64,000 nucleotides of DNA, taken from contig NZ_MVOC01000059.1 of assembly GCF_002043095.1 (NCBI RefSeq), positions 48,606 to 112,605 on the forward strand, in the 5' to 3' direction. This document shows positions 51,413-59,385 of this stretch, one piece after another (position 1 is the stretch's first letter; each line of letters starts with the position of its first letter). This stretch comes from Mycobacterium sp. AT1. Its GTDB lineage: Bacteria > Actinomycetota > Actinomycetes > Mycobacteriales > Mycobacteriaceae. Below the pieces are notes generated by a model. It searched no databases and was not told the DNA's origin. It was given only the letters and a program-made list of their open reading frames with translations. The translations under genes were made by a program, and so were the position numbers.

Positions 51413-51487
51413 TGGGGTATGGTGTAATTGGCAACACAGCGGTTTCTGGTACCGCCATTCTAGGTTCGAGTCCTGGTACCCCAGCCA
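51413..51487 (+). tRNA. tRNA-Gln (CUG anticodon)
   Basis: Acceptor arms TGGGGTA (51413-51419) and TACCCCA (51477-51483) pair fully. The anticodon stem GCGGT/ACCGC encloses the loop TTCTGGT, anticodon CTG. The TTCGAGT T-loop is present and CCA is encoded (51485-51487). TATAGA at 51400-51405 fits a -10 element placing the transcript start at the tRNA 5' end. An inverted repeat CGTCTAT/ATAGACG (51383-51389, 51401-51407) overlaps this promoter. Confidence 0.95.
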
Positions 51488-51570
51488 ATTCCGGTAGCTC
51501 CGGAGGAGGCGTCGACTGATTAGGTCGGCGTGGTCACCTGAGCTATGCTGACCAACCGGAATTAGTTCTA

Positions 51571-51643
51571 GCCCCCGTCGTCTAGCGGCCTAGGACGCCG
51601 CCCTCTCACGGCGGTAGCGTGGGTTCGAATCCCATCGGGGGTA
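51571..51643 (+). tRNA. tRNA-Glu (CUC anticodon)
   Basis: Acceptor arms GCCCCCG (51571-51577) and CGGGGGT (51636-51642) pair, with a G-U at the end. The anticodon stem CCGCC/GGCGG encloses CTCTCAC, anticodon CTC. The T-arm carries GGTTCGAATCC. No CCA is encoded. TATGCT at 51544-51549 could be its own -10 element. Confidence 0.95.
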
Positions 51644-51652
51644 CACACGATG

Positions 51653-51678
51653 AAGGCGCCTACCTTGGTAGGCGCCTT
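51653..51678. terminator. Bidirectional hairpin after tRNA-Glu
   Basis: Perfect 12-bp arms AAGGCGCCTACC and GGTAGGCGCCTT with a minimal loop, followed by TTTC. It lies 9 bp after the tRNA and 23 bp from the convergent IclR gene end. Confidence 0.8.
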
Positions 51679-51701
51679 TCGTCGTCTTCGGGTGTCGGTG
51701 G

Positions 51702-52403
51702 TTACAGCCGACGGGTGAGCGCCTCGGCTGCGGCGAGCAGGTCCGCCGCCCACCGCGCGCCCGGCCGGCGTCCCATTCGGTCGATCGGCCCCGACACCGA
51801 GATGGCGGCCACCACGTCGCCACGGGCGTCACGCACCGGCGCCGAGACGCTCGCCACGCCGGGTTCGCGTTCGGCCGCGCTCTGCGCCCAACCGCGCTTG
51901 CGCACCTCCGTCAGAGTGCGGTCGGTGAACATGGCCGTTGGGAGCACCGCCTGCTGCGTCGCGGGGTCGCTGTAGGCGAGGAGCACCTTGGCTCCCGAGC
52001 CCGCGGTCATCGGCAGGCGGGTGCCGACGGGCACGGTGTCGCGCAGCCCGGCGGGCGGCTCGAGGGCGACCACGCAGACCCGCGAGAGACCCTCCCGTCG
52101 ATACAGTTGCACGCTCTCGCCGGTGATCTCGCGCAGCTTGGGCAACACTGCTGCGCTCGCCGCGAGCAGTGGATCGTCGACCCGCCCGGCGAGTTCGTTC
52201 AGTGCCGGGCCAAGGCACCATCTGCCGTCGGCGTCGCGGGCCAGCAGTCGGTGGACTTCGAGGCCCGCGGCGAGTCGGTGCGCGGTGGCCCGTGGCAGTC
52301 CCGTGCGGTCGCACAGATCGGCGAGCCCGCAGGGTGACTCGGCGATGACGTGCAGTACGCCCACCGCTTTGTCGAGCACGCCGATACCGCTATCCTGTCT
52401 CAT
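51702..52403 (-). CDS. IclR-family regulator facing leuCD (Rv2989 / LtbR / NdgR type)
   Basis: The 233-residue protein has an N-terminal winged HTH (~10-65: CGLADLCDRTGLPRATAHRLA). The IclR effector domain (~80-230) shows TVPVGTRLPMTAGSGAKVLLAY and VASVSAPVRDARGDVVAAISVSGP. Orthologues divergent from leuCD are known in Corynebacterium (LtbR) and Streptomyces (NdgR), where they control leucine and related biosynthetic genes. The same job is inferred here, with autoregulation through the dyads over its own start. TAGTAT on the minus strand at 52410-52415 ends 6 nt before the ATG (leaderless). Confidence 0.9.
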   Translation of the reverse strand: MRQDSGIGVLDKAVGVLHVIAESPCGLADLCDRTGLPRATAHRLAAGLEVHRLLARDADGRWCLGPALNELAGRVDDPLLAASAAVLPKLREITGESVQLYRREGLSRVCVVALEPPAGLRDTVPVGTRLPMTAGSGAKVLLAYSDPATQQAVLPTAMFTDRTLTEVRKRGWAQSAAEREPGVASVSAPVRDARGDVVAAISVSGPIDRMGRRPGARWAADLLAAAEALTRRL

Positions 52404-52433
52404 AGGGAGATACTAGCGTCTCGAATAATGAGA
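52398..52433. promoter_or_regulatory. Paired TCTC/GAGA dyads between iclR-type gene and leuC
   Basis: TCTC-N5-GAGA at 52398-52410 overlaps the start codon of the regulator, and TCTC-N7-GAGA at 52419-52433 lies between. Their centres are 22 bp apart (two helical turns), and the regulator's -10 hexamer lies at 52410-52415, between the dyads. This is the likely IclR binding region controlling both directions. Confidence 0.5.
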
Positions 52434-52501
52434 TGCCCCGCTACTGAGATCCAGTGCGACGGCCGCAGCGCCCTCTGCGGCGTCGCCCGGAGGGACGAAA
52501 G

Positions 52502-53950
52502 ATGGTCATGACTGGAACCCCAGGCACACCACGCACCATGGCAGAGAAGGTTTGGGCCGACCACGTCGTGTCCGCCGGCGCGGGGGAAGACGCCGCGCGT
52601 GAGCCCGATCTCATCTACATCGACTTGCACCTCGTCCACGAGGTGACCAGTCCGCAGGCCTTCGACGGACTTCGGTTGGCGGGTCGGCCAGTTCGCCGCA
52701 CCGACCTGACCATCGCCACCGAGGACCACAACGTCCCGACGCTCGACATCGACAAGCCGATCGCCGACCCGATCTCACGCACCCAAGTCGAGACGTTGCG
52801 CCGCAACTGCGCCGAATTCGGCGTCCGCCTCTATCCGATGGGCGACGTCGAGCAGGGCATCGTCCACATCATCGGCCCGCAACTTGGCCTCACCCAACCG
52901 GGTATGACGGTCGTCTGCGGCGACAGCCACACTTCGACCCACGGTGCGTTCGGCGCGCTCGCGATGGGCATCGGCACCTCCGAGGTCGAGCACGTGCTCG
53001 CCACGCAAACGTTGCCGCTGCGCCCCTTTAGGACGATGGCGGTCAACGTCGACGGCGTTCTGCCCGCCGGCACCAGCGCAAAGGACGTCATCCTGGCCGT
53101 CATCGCCAAGATCGGAACCGGCGGCGGGCAGGGCTACGTCATCGAATACCGCGGCAGCGCCATCGAAGCCCTGTCGATGGAGGGCCGGATGACCGTCTGC
53201 AACATGAGCATCGAGGCCGGCGCGCGGGCAGGCATGGTCGCGCCAGACGAGACCACGTTCGCCTATCTCAAGGGCCGCCCGCACGCCCCCGCGGGTGCCG
53301 ACTGGGACGCCGCCGTCGAGGCGTGGACACAGTTGCGCACCGACGAGGGAGCCGAATTCGACACCGAGGTGTACCTGGACGCGGCGGAACTGAGCCCGTT
53401 CGTCACCTGGGGAACCAATCCCGGCCAGGGCGTCCCGCTGAGCGCTTCGGTCCCCGATCCAGAACTGATGTTCGACGAGGACGAGCGCCAGTCGGCCGAG
53501 AAGGCGTTGGCCTACATGGATCTTCAGCCGGGCACCGCGATGCGCGACATCGCGATCGACACCGTCTTCGTCGGCTCCTGCACCAACGGACGCATCGAAG
53601 ATCTGCGGATCGTCGCCGACATTCTGCGGGACAGGAAGATCGCCGACGGGATGAGGATGCTCATCGTGCCGGGGTCCATGAGGGTCCGCGTCCAAGCGGA
53701 ATCCGAAGGCCTGGGCGAGATCTTCACCACTGCGGGTGCCGAGTGGCGACAGGCCGGCTGCTCGATGTGCCTTGGCATGAACCCGGATCAGCTCGCACCG
53801 GGGGAGCGTTGCGCTGCGACGTCCAACCGAAACTTCGAAGGGCGCCAAGGCAAGGGGGGCCGCACCCACCTGGTGTCGCCCGCAGTGGCCGCGGCGACAG
53901 CCGTGCGCGGAACCCTGTCCTCGCCCGCCGACCTCCCCCAGAATCGCTAG
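52502..53950 (+). CDS. leuC: 3-isopropylmalate dehydratase large subunit
   Basis: The 482-residue aconitase-family [4Fe-4S] enzyme of leucine synthesis has cluster ligands Cys360 (GSCTNGR) and Cys420/Cys423 (GCSMCLGMN). VVCGDSHTSTHGAFGALAMGIGTSE and the EDHNVPT active-site segment are also visible. GGAGG at 52489-52493 sets the ATG at 52502. It is followed by leuD 9 bp later as one operon. Confidence 0.96.
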   Translation: MVMTGTPGTPRTMAEKVWADHVVSAGAGEDAAREPDLIYIDLHLVHEVTSPQAFDGLRLAGRPVRRTDLTIATEDHNVPTLDIDKPIADPISRTQVETLRRNCAEFGVRLYPMGDVEQGIVHIIGPQLGLTQPGMTVVCGDSHTSTHGAFGALAMGIGTSEVEHVLATQTLPLRPFRTMAVNVDGVLPAGTSAKDVILAVIAKIGTGGGQGYVIEYRGSAIEALSMEGRMTVCNMSIEAGARAGMVAPDETTFAYLKGRPHAPAGADWDAAVEAWTQLRTDEGAEFDTEVYLDAAELSPFVTWGTNPGQGVPLSASVPDPELMFDEDERQSAEKALAYMDLQPGTAMRDIAIDTVFVGSCTNGRIEDLRIVADILRDRKIADGMRMLIVPGSMRVRVQAESEGLGEIFTTAGAEWRQAGCSMCLGMNPDQLAPGERCAATSNRNFEGRQGKGGRTHLVSPAVAAATAVRGTLSSPADLPQNR

Positions 53951-53959
53951 GAGACAGTC

Positions 53960-54553
53960 ATGGAAGCCTTCCGTACCCACACCGGGATCGGTGTTCCCCT
54001 GCGCCGGTCCAACGTCGACACCGACCAGATCATCCCTGCGGTCTACCTGAAGCGGGTCACCCGAACGGGTTTCGAGGACGGACTGTTCGCCGCGTGGCGC
54101 AACGATCCGTCGTTCGTCCTGAACCTTCCGCCCTTCGACAAGGGTTCGGTTCTGGTGGCGGGCCCCGACTTCGGCACCGGGTCGTCCCGCGAGCACGCCG
54201 TGTGGGCGCTCATGGATTTCGGATTCCGGGTGGTGATCTCGTCCCGGTTCGCCGACATCTTCCGCGGGAATTCCGGAAAGGCGGGCCTTTTGGCCGCCGA
54301 AGTCGCCCAAGACGATGTGGAACTCCTGTGGAAGTTGATCGAGCAGCAACCGGGGCTGGAAATCACTGTGAACCTGGAAGATCGAAGCATCCACGCGGGA
54401 ACGGTCATGGTGCCGTTCAAGATTGACGACTACACCGCATGGCGACTGCTCGAGGGCCTCGACGATATAGGCCTTACGCTGCGGAAACAGGACGACATTA
54501 CGGCGTTCGAGGAGCGGCGGCCGAGCTGGAAGCCGCGCACCATTCCGGTGTGA
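53960..54553 (+). CDS. leuD: 3-isopropylmalate dehydratase small subunit
   Basis: The 197-residue swivel domain is of the aconitase type. VPLRRSNVDTDQIIPAVYLKR carries the substrate-binding Asp-Thr-Asp, and FGTGSSREHAVWAL with FADIFRGNSGKAGLL form the rest of the active-site loop. An AGGAGA-type site overlaps the leuC stop. It combines with LeuC to isomerise 2-isopropylmalate. Confidence 0.96.
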   Translation: MEAFRTHTGIGVPLRRSNVDTDQIIPAVYLKRVTRTGFEDGLFAAWRNDPSFVLNLPPFDKGSVLVAGPDFGTGSSREHAVWALMDFGFRVVISSRFADIFRGNSGKAGLLAAEVAQDDVELLWKLIEQQPGLEITVNLEDRSIHAGTVMVPFKIDDYTAWRLLEGLDDIGLTLRKQDDITAFEERRPSWKPRTIPV

Positions 54554-54755
54554 CGGGGGGCTGGGTGGGGCCGAAATCCTGCCCAGCAAGCCCGTTTTGG
54601 GACTGCCGTACCACCGGTGGTGTGGGGCAACCCGATTGCTGAAATTGGTGCCAGCTATTCCTGAAATTGGGCGTGGCTCTTGGAAATCAGGCGTCTGAAG
54701 GTTTACCGTAGCTCTCAGTTGGCTCAAGGTGGGCCACAGGCTTCGGAGGTTTTGC

Positions 54756-55415
54756 ATGAACAAGGCAGAGCTCATCGACGTCCTCACGGACAAGTTGGGC
54801 ACCGATCGTCGGCAGGCGACCGCCGCCGTGGAGAACGTCGTCGACACCATCGTGCGTGCCGTCCACAAGGGCGACAGCGTCACCATCACCGGCTTCGGCG
54901 TGTTCGAGCAGCGTCGCCGCGCCGCCCGTGTTGCGCGAAATCCGCGCACCGGTGAGACCGTCAAGGTCAAGCCGACGTCCGTCCCGGCATTCCGCCCAGG
55001 GGCTCAGTTCAAGGCGGTTGTGTCTGGCGCACAGCGTCTCCCGTCGGAAGGTCCCGCCGTAAAGCGCGGTGCCACCGCTGCACCCGCGAAGCGGACTGCG
55101 GCCAAGAAGGCGGTCAAGAAGGCTGCCAGCAAGGCGCCGGCCAAGAAGACCGTCGCCACCAAGGCGGCTCCGGTCAAGAAGGCCGCTGCCACGAAGGCGC
55201 CGGCGAAGAAGACCGCTGCCACCAAGGCGCCGGCCAAGACCGCCGCCACGAAGGCGCCGGCGAAGAAGACCGCTGCCACGAAGGCTCCGGTCAAGAAGGC
55301 CGCCGCCACGAAGGCTCCGGTCAAGAAGGCCGCTGCCACCAAGGCTCCGGCCAAGAAGACCGTCGCCACCAAGGCGCCCGCGAAGAAGGCCCCCGCCAAG
55401 AAGGGCCGTAAGTAG
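54756..55415 (+). CDS. hupB: DNA-binding protein HU (HupB / MDP1) with Lys-rich tail
   Basis: The 219-residue nucleoid protein has a canonical HU fold over residues ~1-90. It starts MNKAELIDVLTDKLG, with the DNA-intercalating arm RNPRTGETVKVKPTSVPAFRPG. The rest is a Lys/Ala/Pro tail typical of mycobacterial HupB, resembling histone H1, which compacts DNA and is acetylated and methylated in M. tuberculosis. GGAGGT at 54745-54750 is a strong ribosome site. The ~200 bp upstream are free of genes and likely hold its promoter. Confidence 0.96.
   Translation: MNKAELIDVLTDKLGTDRRQATAAVENVVDTIVRAVHKGDSVTITGFGVFEQRRRAARVARNPRTGETVKVKPTSVPAFRPGAQFKAVVSGAQRLPSEGPAVKRGATAAPAKRTAAKKAVKKAASKAPAKKTVATKAAPVKKAAATKAPAKKTAATKAPAKTAATKAPAKKTAATKAPVKKAAATKAPVKKAAATKAPAKKTVATKAPAKKAPAKKGRK
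55131..55397 (+). repeat. In-frame tandem repeats encoding the HupB tail
   Basis: Nine imperfect ~30-bp units encode K-A-P-(A/V)-K-K-(T/A)-(A/V)-A-T. One unit lacks a Lys codon (KAPAKTAAT) and one has an extra Ala (KAAPVKK). Repeat number is expected to vary among species. Confidence 0.9.
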
Positions 55416-55445
55416 CAACATCTCCGGAATCAGTTCCGGTACAAG

Positions 55446-55478
55446 GCACGCCGTGGATCGCTCAGATCCACGGCGTGT
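55446..55478. terminator. Bidirectional hairpin between hupB and mutT1
   Basis: Arms 55446-55459 and 55465-55478 pair over 14 bp (one G-U), with a 5-nt loop, between the convergent genes. Confidence 0.82.
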
Positions 55479-55490
55479 CTGCGTGTGGAA

Positions 55491-56426
55491 CTACCTGTCG
55501 GCGGCCAAGGGGCTGCCGATGTGATCGGCGGCAATCAACGTCTCGCCCGCCAGCGACAGCACCCACGTACTGCCCTTGCGGTTGCGTGACTTGTCAGGTC
55601 GTACCCCGTCGCGGTCGCACCACCACGCGATGAGATCCGGAATGACCTTGCCCTGCGAACAGATGACCGGCGTGCCGTCGGACGTCGCGATCTCGAGGAG
55701 ACGCCGTCGCGCCGCCCCGTGACCGTCGGCGTACGCCTCCTCGGTCATCGTCGGTTCGTCGCGGATCGGGACGCCCAACTCCTCGGCCAGGGGTCCGACC
55801 GTCTGATGGCAGCGCACCCTGGGGGCGGCGTGAACCTCGGTGGCGCCGAACGACAACAGCTGCCCCACCAGAGATTCAGCCTGCGCGCGACCGTGCTTGT
55901 CCAGGGGGCGGTTGCGGTCGTCGCCCTTGTACCTGGCCTTGCTGCCCGCGGTCCCGTGGCGGACGACCAACACCGTGCGGGTGTCGGCGGGCTTCTTGGC
56001 GAAGCAACGCAGCACCTTCCGATCATCGGGATACTGCAGTCGTTTGAGCGCCTGCGCGGGGGACAACCAGACGAGTTCGTCCACCTCGTCGTTGGGGGTG
56101 AATTCACCTCCCACCGCGCGAGCAGCCCAATACCGCACGTGCTTGACGCCGGACTCGATGGGATAGCTGACCGCCGCCAATCGGCGACCCAACTCCGATG
56201 CGTACCCGGTCTCCTCGAGGACTTCCCGCACCGCGGTCACCGGCTCGGTCTCGCCGGGATCGACCTTGCCCTTGGGCAGCGACCAGTCGTCGTAACGCGG
56301 TCGGTGCACCACTGCCACCAACGGCGCGGCAACCTCATTCGAGTCGTCCTCGTCCGGGCGCCACAACACCGCGCCCGCCGCGGACGTCACGTTGGTGGCC
56401 GCCGACGACGGCGATTTCTTCGTCAC
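55491..56426 (-). CDS. mutT1: MutT1: Nudix hydrolase fused to histidine phosphatase
   Basis: The 311-residue protein has an N-terminal Nudix domain (box GKVDPGETEPVTAVREVLEE near 55-75). A C-terminal RHG phosphatase-like domain starts VVRHGTAGSKARY near 155. In M. tuberculosis the fused MutT1 hydrolyses 8-oxo-GTP/dGTP and diadenosine polyphosphates. The GTG start has GGAG seven bases upstream. It lies 66 bp downstream of ppk1 on the same strand, linking nucleotide sanitation with polyphosphate. Confidence 0.95.
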   Translation of the reverse strand: MTKKSPSSAATNVTSAAGAVLWRPDEDDSNEVAAPLVAVVHRPRYDDWSLPKGKVDPGETEPVTAVREVLEETGYASELGRRLAAVSYPIESGVKHVRYWAARAVGGEFTPNDEVDELVWLSPAQALKRLQYPDDRKVLRCFAKKPADTRTVLVVRHGTAGSKARYKGDDRNRPLDKHGRAQAESLVGQLLSFGATEVHAAPRVRCHQTVGPLAEELGVPIRDEPTMTEEAYADGHGAARRRLLEIATSDGTPVICSQGKVIPDLIAWWCDRDGVRPDKSRNRKGSTWVLSLAGETLIAADHIGSPLAADR

Positions 56427-56492
56427 CTCAACTCCTGCAACTCATTCGGGGACGCGACGAGCAGAACGTCACCCGCGGGTGACCAGACGACG

Positions 56493-58667
56493 TCACGGAT
56501 GCCGGTGACGTTCCATCAGGGACACCTGGTGGTCCCGCACCGTCTGACCCGCGTGCGGGGACGCGGTCCAGTGACCGTCGGCACCGAGTTCCCAGCACCT
56601 GGTGGTCGGATCCATCGCCGACTCGAAGACGTCGTTGAGTTGATCAGCCAACCTCGGATCCTTCACCTGTGCCATCACCTCGACGCGACGGTCCAGATTA
56701 CGATGCATCATGTCGGCACTGCCGATCCAGAATTCGTCGATGGCGCGGAAGTGAATGATCCGTGAATGTTCAAGGAACCGCCCGAGAATCGACCGCACCG
56801 TGACGTTGTCCGAGAATCCCTCGACGCCGGGCCTGAGCGCACAAATCCCGCGGACCACGACCTCCACCGGCACTCCGGCCTGCGACGCACGGTAGAGCGC
56901 GTCGATCACCTGCTCGTCGACGAGGGCGTTGGCCTTCACCCTGATCCGTGCGTCGGCCCCGTCCCGGTGTGCCGCGATCTCGCGCTCGATGCGCTCGACG
57001 ATGCCCCGACGGACGCCATACGGAGCGACCAGCAGATTGCGGTAGGACACCTTGCGGGAATAGCCGGTAAGCGAATTGAAGAGATCGGTGAGGTCGGCGC
57101 CGATGTCGGGAGATGCCGTCAACAAACCCACGTCTTCGTAGAGTCGAGAGGTCTTGGGGTTGTAGTTGCCCGTCCCGATGTGGCAGTAACGCCGGATGGT
57201 CGAGCCCTCGCGCCGCACGACCAGGCATGTCTTGCAATGGGTCTTGAGGCCGATCAGGCCGTACACCACGTGGACGCCTGCCTGCTCAAGCGCCCGGGCC
57301 CACTTGATGTTGGCCTGCTCGTCGAAGCGAGCCTTGATCTCGACGAGCGCCACGACCTGCTTGCCCGCCTCGGCGGCGTCGATGAGTGCGCTGACGATCG
57401 GCGAATCGCCGGAGGTCCGGTACAGCGTCTGCTTGATGGCAAGCACATTTGGATCCGCGGCCGCCTGCTCGATGAAGCGCTGCACCGTCGTGGAGAACGA
57501 GTCGTACGGGTGGTGGACCAACACGTCGCCGTCCCGCAGCGTCGCGAAAATGCTCTTGGGCGTTTCCCGTTCGCCGAACGCGGGAGGCGTCGCGGGTACG
57601 AACGGCGGGTCCTTGAGCTTGGGTCGGTCCACACCGTAGATCTGCCACAGCGACGACAGGTCGAGGAGGCCGGGCACCTCGATCACGTCACCGGGGTGGA
57701 CGTCGAGCTCACGCAGCAGAAGCTCGAGCATGTTCTCGGTCATGTCGTCGGCGACTTCCAGCCGCACGGGCGAACCGAAGCGGCGGCGCGCGAGTTCGCG
57801 TTCCAGCGCCTGAAGCAGGTCCTCGTCGCGGTCCTCTTCGACCTCGAAGTCGGCGTTGCGCGTGATGCGGAAGGCGTGATGCTCCACGACTTCCAACCCG
57901 GGGAACAGCACCGAGAGGAAGGCAGAGATGAGCTCCTCCATCGGAAGGAACCGGATGGCCGCGCCGCCCTCACGGGGACCGAGTTCGACGAACCTGTCGA
58001 CGTTGTCGGGAACCTTGACTCGCGCGAAGTGCTGCGTGCCGTCTTCGGGCTGTTTGACGGTGACCGCCAGGTTCAGGCTCAACCCGCTGACGAAGGGGAA
58101 CGGATGCGCGGGGTCGACGGCCAGTGGCGTGAGGACCGGGAACACCTGTTCGTGGAAGTACACCGACAGCCGCGCGCGTTCGTCGTCGTCGAGCTGAGCC
58201 CACGTCACCACGATGATGCCCTCGTCGGCGAGCGCGGGTCGTACCGACTCCATGAACACCTTGGCGTGCCTGCTGGCCAACTGCTGCGTGCGCTCGCCGA
58301 TGCGGCGTAGCTGCTCGCGTGGCGACAACCCGTCGGCCGAGCGAACGGACAGTCCCATCTCGTCGCGGCGCTTGAGGCCGGCGACGCGAACCATGTAGAA
58401 CTCGTCGAGATTCGACGAGAAGATCGCCAAGAACTTGGCTCGCTCCAACAGCGCCAGGGAGGGATCGGCCGCGAGCGCGAGCACGCGCGAGTTGAAGTCG
58501 AGCCAGCTCAATTCGCGGTTGAGGTAGCGGTCGTCGGGCAGGGCCTCCGACCCCGAGGGGTCGACCGAGCCCGTGGTGGTCGCCGGCGGGGCGTCGGGCG
58601 TGTTGCCGTCCGATGTCCAGCCCGCGTTGGAAGGTCGTGTCTCGGCTTCGGTCACAGAGGAGATCAT
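56493..58667 (-). CDS. ppk1: Polyphosphate kinase 1
   Basis: The 724-residue protein has the full PPK1 layout. The N-terminal domain (RYLNRELSWLDFNSRVLALA), the helical domain, and two phospholipase-D-like catalytic domains follow in order. The autophosphorylated His is His496 in YCHIGTGNYN, and the second PLD half contains a late IHFRAIDEFWIGSADMMHRN. It polymerises ATP gamma-phosphate into inorganic polyphosphate, a stress-signal polymer in mycobacteria, and is preceded by a disordered acidic N-terminus of ~35 residues. Confidence 0.96.
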   Translation of the reverse strand: MISSVTEAETRPSNAGWTSDGNTPDAPPATTTGSVDPSGSEALPDDRYLNRELSWLDFNSRVLALAADPSLALLERAKFLAIFSSNLDEFYMVRVAGLKRRDEMGLSVRSADGLSPREQLRRIGERTQQLASRHAKVFMESVRPALADEGIIVVTWAQLDDDERARLSVYFHEQVFPVLTPLAVDPAHPFPFVSGLSLNLAVTVKQPEDGTQHFARVKVPDNVDRFVELGPREGGAAIRFLPMEELISAFLSVLFPGLEVVEHHAFRITRNADFEVEEDRDEDLLQALERELARRRFGSPVRLEVADDMTENMLELLLRELDVHPGDVIEVPGLLDLSSLWQIYGVDRPKLKDPPFVPATPPAFGERETPKSIFATLRDGDVLVHHPYDSFSTTVQRFIEQAAADPNVLAIKQTLYRTSGDSPIVSALIDAAEAGKQVVALVEIKARFDEQANIKWARALEQAGVHVVYGLIGLKTHCKTCLVVRREGSTIRRYCHIGTGNYNPKTSRLYEDVGLLTASPDIGADLTDLFNSLTGYSRKVSYRNLLVAPYGVRRGIVERIEREIAAHRDGADARIRVKANALVDEQVIDALYRASQAGVPVEVVVRGICALRPGVEGFSDNVTVRSILGRFLEHSRIIHFRAIDEFWIGSADMMHRNLDRRVEVMAQVKDPRLADQLNDVFESAMDPTTRCWELGADGHWTASPHAGQTVRDHQVSLMERHRHP

Positions 58668-58689
58668 CCCCTATGTCCGGTCGGGCGTG

Positions 58690-59340
58690 CTAGGTGCCGC
58701 CGACTGTGTTCTTGGTGAGCGCCCCCACTCCGAGGCCGAGGGCGGTCGCGAGATCGTCGGGTGTGTCGATGTCGCACCGCAGTCCCGGCCACCGGCCCGT
58801 CAGCTCGACTGCGCCCGAATCCTTGTGTCGCCGTGCGGAATCCGTGCCCAATAGGGGCGCCAGCGGGACGCCGAACGCGAAGAGTGCCGAGGTGCCCGTG
58901 CCGTGCCGGTCGCTGACGAAGCTGCGCGGGTGGTGGCGGGCCCGCGCGATGGCCTCGGCGAGCTCGCGTGGTTGTAGCGCAGGCAGATCGCCTTGCAGCA
59001 CGCCCACGTTCGGGGTCTCGGCACGGATCGTCGCCTCGGTGACCGAGATCGCGTTGTTCAGCGGGTCGGGGTGGCCGGCGGGGGTCGGGTCGACGAGGAC
59101 TCTGGCGCCGAGCTCGCGGACGGCCTCGGCCGCCACGGGGTCGGGGGTCACCACGGTGATGGTGCGGACGGCCATCACCGACGACGCCGCGGTGATGGTG
59201 TCGAGCAGCATGGCCAGGACCACGCCCTCGCGGTCGCCGGGGGAGAACGCCGAGGCGAGCCGCGTCTTCGCGTCGCTCAGTCGCTTGACGGCGATGATCA
59301 GCCCGAGGTTGGCCGTTCGCGCGCTGCTGGGACCGCTCAT
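58690..59340 (-). CDS. fbiD: Phosphoenolpyruvate guanylyltransferase FbiD (F420 biosynthesis)
   Basis: The 216-residue nucleotidyltransferase fold starts LIIAVKRLSDAKTRLA near residue 15, with a GDLPALQPRELAEAI segment carrying the metal Asp and CDIDTPDDLATA near the end. The family makes the activated precursor for coenzyme F420 from phosphoenolpyruvate and GTP. MSGPSS was taken as the start because it matches the M. tuberculosis N-terminus; ATG three codons upstream is an alternative. It is divergent from gpsA (45 bp). Confidence 0.93.
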   Translation of the reverse strand: MSGPSSARTANLGLIIAVKRLSDAKTRLASAFSPGDREGVVLAMLLDTITAASSVMAVRTITVVTPDPVAAEAVRELGARVLVDPTPAGHPDPLNNAISVTEATIRAETPNVGVLQGDLPALQPRELAEAIARARHHPRSFVSDRHGTGTSALFAFGVPLAPLLGTDSARRHKDSGAVELTGRWPGLRCDIDTPDDLATALGLGVGALTKNTVGGT

Positions 59341-59372
59341 GCCCGTCATCCTGCCAGCAGCGCAAGTCAGGC

Positions 59373-59378
59373 TAGATT
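59373..59378 (+). promoter_or_regulatory. -10 element of leaderless gpsA
   Basis: TAGATT ends 7 nt before the GTG at 59386. Confidence 0.6.
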
Positions 59379-59385
59379 TGTTCCC

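Noticed and set aside
55131..55397. Regular ~30-bp repeats resembling a CRISPR array
   Set aside because: They are in-frame coding repeats of the HupB tail without unique spacers or cas genes.
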